Source of the DNA: an uncultured Bacteroidales bacterium | Lineage (GTDB): Bacteria > Bacteroidota > Bacteroidia > Bacteroidales > P3 | Length of the DNA stretch: 64,000 bases | Assembly (NCBI GenBank): GCA_900317125.1 | Contig: ONFR01000006.1 | Coordinates: 50,067-114,066, forward strand | Reading direction: 5' to 3' | Shown here: positions 61,148-64,000 of the stretch, one piece after another | How positions within the stretch are numbered: position 1 is the first letter of the stretch | Layout: every line of letters begins with the position of its first letter | The notes under the pieces: model-generated | Seen by the model: the letters and a program-made list of their open reading frames with translations, nothing else | Databases searched by the model: none | Told to the model about the DNA's origin: nothing | Translations under genes and position numbers: made by a program

Positions 61148-62170
61148 ATGCACATTCTAGTTACCGGCGGAGCCGGATACATCGGCTCCCACACATTGAT
61201 AGAGCTGTATAAGGCAGGTCACACTGCCGTAGTAGTCGACAACCTCAGCAACTCCAACCCCGAGTCGCTCCGTCGCGTCGCCCAAATCATCGGCGTGGAC
61301 CGTATACCCTTCCACCAAACCGACATCCGCGACCGCGAAGGGTTGGAAGCCGTGTTCACCAAGCACCACTTCGACGCCTGCATCCACTTCGCCGGACTGA
61401 AGGCCGTGGGCGAGAGTGTCGCGAAACCTTGGGAGTATTACGAAAACAACATCAGCGGCACATTGGTGTTGGTCGACGTGATGCGGAAGCATGACTGCAA
61501 AAACATCATCTTCTCCTCCAGCGCCACCGTCTACGGCGACCCCGCCGAGATACCCATCACCGAGCAATGCCCCAAAGGGCAGTGCACCAACCCCTATGGC
61601 TGGACCAAGAGCATGCTCGAGCAGGTGCTGACGGACATCCAAAAAGCCGACCCCTCCTGGAACGTCGTCCTGCTGCGCTACTTCAACCCCGTGGGCGCAC
61701 ACCCCAGCGGCCGCATCGGCGAAAACCCCAACGGCACCCCAAACAACCTCATGCCTTACATCACCCAAGTGGCCGTCGGCAAACGTCCCCAGCTGGGCAT
61801 CTTCGGCAACGACTATCCCACCCCTGACGGCACCGGCGTGCGCGACTACATCCACGTCGTCGACCTCGCCAACGGGCACGTCAGCGCCCTCAAAGCCATC
61901 GAGTGTGTCTGCGGCCTCGCCATCTACAACCTCGGCACCGGCCACGGCTACAGCGTCCTCGACATGGTCAACGCCTTCCAGCGTGTAAACGGAGTCACCA
62001 TACCCTACACCATCCAGTCCCGCCGCCCCGGCGACATCGCCACCTGCTACAGCAACCCCGCCAAGGCCGAACAGGAACTCGGATGGAAAGCCAAGTTCGG
62101 CATCGACGACATGGTCCGCGACAGCTGGAACTGGCAACGCCTCAACCCCGACGGCTACAATGAGAATTGA
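61148..62170 (+). CDS. galE: UDP-glucose 4-epimerase
   Basis: It interconverts UDP-glucose and UDP-galactose for glycan synthesis and galactose use. The 340-residue SDR-extended protein shows the NAD site VTGGAGYIGSH, DIRDREGL, HFAGLKAVGESV, FSSSATVYG and the catalytic YGWTK. The later motifs are LRYFNPVGAHPSG, TPDGTGVRDYIHVVDLANGH, and RRPGDIATCYSNPAKA. The final residues NEN and the TGA stop are formed by the first unit of a GAGAATT repeat run that continues past the gene. This suggests the array has trimmed or set the C-terminus. Confidence 0.97.
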   Translation: MHILVTGGAGYIGSHTLIELYKAGHTAVVVDNLSNSNPESLRRVAQIIGVDRIPFHQTDIRDREGLEAVFTKHHFDACIHFAGLKAVGESVAKPWEYYENNISGTLVLVDVMRKHDCKNIIFSSSATVYGDPAEIPITEQCPKGQCTNPYGWTKSMLEQVLTDIQKADPSWNVVLLRYFNPVGAHPSGRIGENPNGTPNNLMPYITQVAVGKRPQLGIFGNDYPTPDGTGVRDYIHVVDLANGHVSALKAIECVCGLAIYNLGTGHGYSVLDMVNAFQRVNGVTIPYTIQSRRPGDIATCYSNPAKAEQELGWKAKFGIDDMVRDSWNWQRLNPDGYNEN

Positions 62171-62328
62171 GAATTGAAATCATTTTCACTTCTCACTTCC
62201 AACATTTCACCTTCTTTGAAGTGAAGACACACCCTTTTCCGCAGCAAATTATAAAAATAATTGCCGCGGATTTTTTTTGCATGTTATACTCTTGTTGCAC
62301 AACGCATTATTGTTATTTTTGATTGTTG

Positions 62329-62344
62329 GATTAAAAAAATAATC
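62329..62344. promoter_or_regulatory. Candidate operator 1 of the BlaI/M56 pair
   Basis: GATTAAAAAAATAATC is a near-palindrome with GATTA/TAATC half sites. It lies just before CATATTTG (62343-62350), a probable -7 box, so a bound repressor would block the promoter. Confidence 0.45.
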
Positions 62345-62385
62345 ATATTTGCACAATAATATTTCGTACTTGGCGTTTTGGTGGT

Positions 62386-62401
62386 GATTAAATATTTAAT
62401 C
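62386..62401. promoter_or_regulatory. Candidate operator 2 of the BlaI/M56 pair
   Basis: GATTAAATATTTAATC is a perfect 16-bp palindrome with the same half sites as the site at 62329, placed in the leader 28 bp before the repressor ATG. Confidence 0.5.
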
Positions 62402-62429
62402 CATGGTTTAATCTTTAACACTACAATGT

Positions 62430-62834
62430 ATGGCAAGAAAGAAACAAGAAACCACAAACACCCTCACCAAGGCAGAGGAACAGGTGATGCAGGCGGTGTG
62501 GCAAGTGGGCAAAGGTTTTGCGGGCGACATTGCCGCCGCCGTGGAAGAACCTAAGCCCGCCTACCGCACGGTGCTCACCGAAATCCGCATCCTCGAGCAG
62601 AAGGGTTTTGTGGCACACAAAGACTTTAACGGCAACAATCAGTATTATCCCCTTGTCAGTCGCGAGGCATACAAGGGACGTATGCTGGGCACGCTGATGA
62701 AGAACTACTTTTCCTCATCCTACACCTCGTTAGTATCCTTTTTCCTCGATGGTGGAGAGGTGACTAATGAGGAACTGGAGGTTCTGAGCCGCATCATTGA
62801 GGAAAAGCGCAAAGGTAAGGAGGACCAGCAATGA
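62430..62834 (+). CDS. BlaI/MecI-family transcriptional repressor
   Basis: A 134-residue winged-helix repressor: LTKAEEQVMQAVWQVGKGFAGDIA, then KPAYRTVLTEIRILEQKGFVAHKDFNGNNQYYPLVSREAY, and a C-terminal dimerisation helix. Relatives repress their own operon until an M56 membrane protease receptor triggers their cleavage. The M56 gene follows with an ATGA overlap. The regulated target may be envelope or beta-lactam stress genes elsewhere; no beta-lactamase is adjacent in this operon. Confidence 0.94.
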   Translation: MARKKQETTNTLTKAEEQVMQAVWQVGKGFAGDIAAAVEEPKPAYRTVLTEIRILEQKGFVAHKDFNGNNQYYPLVSREAYKGRMLGTLMKNYFSSSYTSLVSFFLDGGEVTNEELEVLSRIIEEKRKGKEDQQ

Positions 62835-64000
62835 AATACCTCCTCCTTGCCACCATTGGCACTGTGCTTTTCTTCGGCTCCTACTGGCTGCTCATGCGGC
62901 GTGAGACCCGTTTCACCATGGTACGCTATTATCTGCTGGGCACCTTATTGTTGTCACTGCTGCTACCCTTCATCCATCTGCCGCTCATACGTCAGGCCAA
63001 CTATGACGGAAACGATGCCGCAGAGACGGCGCAGATGACCTACAGCAACACACCTGACGGCATGGCCATGACTTATACCAGTACTAAAGGTGGCGTATCT
63101 GAAATCAAGCTTACTCAGGACAATAACGGAATGAGACGAATCAGTCTGTCCGAAGGAGGGGCCACCCCGACCATCCTTGACAAAGTGGTGGACATTCTGC
63201 CCATCATTTATTGGATAGGTGTTGCCATCACGATGACACTCTTGACCTTAAGACTGGCAAGACTACAACGCCGCCTTCGCCGACTGCCATCCAAGAAGAT
63301 GGAAGGCATCAAAGTCAGTGAACTTAACGATGACACTCCTGCCTACTCCTTTGGCAAACATATCGTCTTAGGCCGTAACGGCTTCAACCCAACTGAGATG
63401 CAGCAACTCATCGGACACGAAATGGTACATGTGCGCCAACGCCATACCCTCGACCTTCTGTTGTGCGAAGTAGTTAAAGTAATACTTTGGTTCAACCCGT
63501 TTGTTTATCTCTACCAGCGTGAATTGAAGCGTGTGCATGAATACCAGGCCGACAACGCAATGCTGGCAACCGACAACGGAGCCGCCTACGCCGAGTTGTT
63601 CTACCATCAGGTGAGCGGCAAACCGTATAGCGCCATTGGCAACACTTTCGACTACTCGTTGGTGAAGAAACGCATCGCCATGATGGCACGGCGCCGCTCC
63701 CGCCACGGAGGGCTTCTGCCGCTCGTCGTGCTGCCCATCGCGTTTGTGGTGCTGCTGGCGGGATGTGTCTCACGTCAAACGATGGAAGGCTTCTACGAAG
63801 TAAGCTCCATTGAACTCAAGTCGGACAACCCTGCCGAACCTACCCTCCAATGCAATAAGTTCATGGGACTTGAAAACCGTCTGTTCTGCTTCCACCGCGA
63901 CGGACGGCTGCACATGCTTTCCCGCGACACAGCAGGAAATGCGCAACTCTTCTCCTATACAATTGATGACAACGGCCTTCATCTCTTTGACAGCACAGGC
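62831..64000 (+). CDS. BlaR1-type M56 membrane peptidase/sensor, 3' end cut by window
   Basis: The ATG at 62831 overlaps the repressor stop (ATGA) and the frame stays open to the window end (390 codons). Membrane segments appear near residues 2-18, 30-50, 118-137 and 295-312. The metallopeptidase motif is HEMVH (H196, E197, H200) in LIGHEMVHVRQRHTLDLLL, and FNPFVYLYQRELKRVHEYQADN is the conserved M56 helix. After the last membrane segment a soluble domain begins (QTMEGFYEVSSIELKS) that does not look like a penicillin-binding sensor so far. It partners with the BlaI-like repressor. Confidence 0.92.
   Translation, partial: MKYLLLATIGTVLFFGSYWLLMRRETRFTMVRYYLLGTLLLSLLLPFIHLPLIRQANYDGNDAAETAQMTYSNTPDGMAMTYTSTKGGVSEIKLTQDNNGMRRISLSEGGATPTILDKVVDILPIIYWIGVAITMTLLTLRLARLQRRLRRLPSKKMEGIKVSELNDDTPAYSFGKHIVLGRNGFNPTEMQQLIGHEMVHVRQRHTLDLLLCEVVKVILWFNPFVYLYQRELKRVHEYQADNAMLATDNGAAYAELFYHQVSGKPYSAIGNTFDYSLVKKRIAMMARRRSRHGGLLPLVVLPIAFVVLLAGCVSRQTMEGFYEVSSIELKSDNPAEPTLQCNKFMGLENRLFCFHRDGRLHMLSRDTAGNAQLFSYTIDDNGLHLFDSTG

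Noticed and set aside
62847..63038. Short 63-codon frame at the start of the M56 gene
   Set aside because: The correct frame starts at 62831, overlaps the repressor stop, remains open to the window end and contains the HEMVH motif.

Overview
The window looks like the chromosome of a member of the Bacteroidota, most likely an uncultured Bacteroidales. Several lines support this. Promoters follow the TTTG / TAnnTTTG pattern, with many -7 boxes reading TATCTTTG or TAACTTTG. Start codons lack Shine-Dalgarno sequences. Many secreted proteins end in type IX secretion (T9SS) sorting domains of type A or B, and the T9SS component PorQ is encoded here. BACON domains, a GroES-like second co-chaperonin, a PPi-type phosphofructokinase and a TonB-receptor-like outer membrane protein also fit. 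Most genes look moderately GC-rich by eye, except for a visibly AT-richer stretch at about 44.8-48.5 kb. I infer the taxon from gene content, not from a marker-gene comparison.

Layout. 0-5 kb: the start of a lipoprotein-like secreted protein, alaS with a GroES-like gene, and a GH29 fucosidase read from a symmetric divergent promoter. 5-18 kb: a repeat-rich 0.7-kb intergenic region, a FISUMP-like lipoprotein, a NdpA-like nucleoid protein, a minus-strand housekeeping run (rdgB, bifunctional nuclease, purine nucleoside phosphorylase, HAD phosphatase), a large T9SS type B protein, tgt, a glycosyltransferase, an ECF sigma factor with a beta-barrel protein, a GNAT enzyme and tRNA-Arg(ACG). 18.8-26.3 kb: a compact six-gene secretion operon containing an Omp28-like CxxC protein, two C10 (streptopain-like) cysteine peptidases with BACON and T9SS domains, two paralogous small lipoproteins placed on either side of the peptidases, and an InlB-repeat lipoprotein. 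26.7-34.8 kb: a 1996-residue alpha-2-macroglobulin-like protein, a four-helix-bundle protein, and 3,5-diaminohexanoate dehydrogenase (lysine fermentation). 35-44.8 kb: a TonB-receptor-like barrel, lysine 2,3-aminomutase, PorQ, lipoate ligase, an unknown secreted protein, phosphofructokinase and an EnvC-like protein. 44.8-50.6 kb (minus strand): an AT-richer glycerophosphotransferase and an IgGFc-binding-like T9SS protein, then ispD, a FISUMP-like paralog and an S-component-like membrane protein with a long structured leader. 51-64 kb: an AsmA/DUF748-like protein, a secreted protein fusing a C10 cysteine peptidase to an M6-type metallopeptidase, a TerB-DnaJ protein, a GH3-beta-lactamase fusion, glyA, a 52-residue membrane protein, galE and a BlaI/M56 regulatory pair cut by the window end.

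Three themes stand out. First, there is a secreted proteolysis programme: three C10 peptidases, one fused to an M6 domain, with lipoprotein partners that could be dedicated inhibitors or chaperones, all tied to T9SS export. Second, there are many short intergenic arrays of 7-9-bp units followed by the same units inverted. They hug stop and start codons, supply the stop codon of galE, and occur twice in frame inside the alpha-2-macroglobulin gene. Third, several proteins keep a family fold but show altered active-site residues: a C10 peptidase without the NWGW tryptophans, a macroglobulin without the thioester, and a Tgt without the usual zinc cysteines. Functions are assigned from recognised motifs without database searches.
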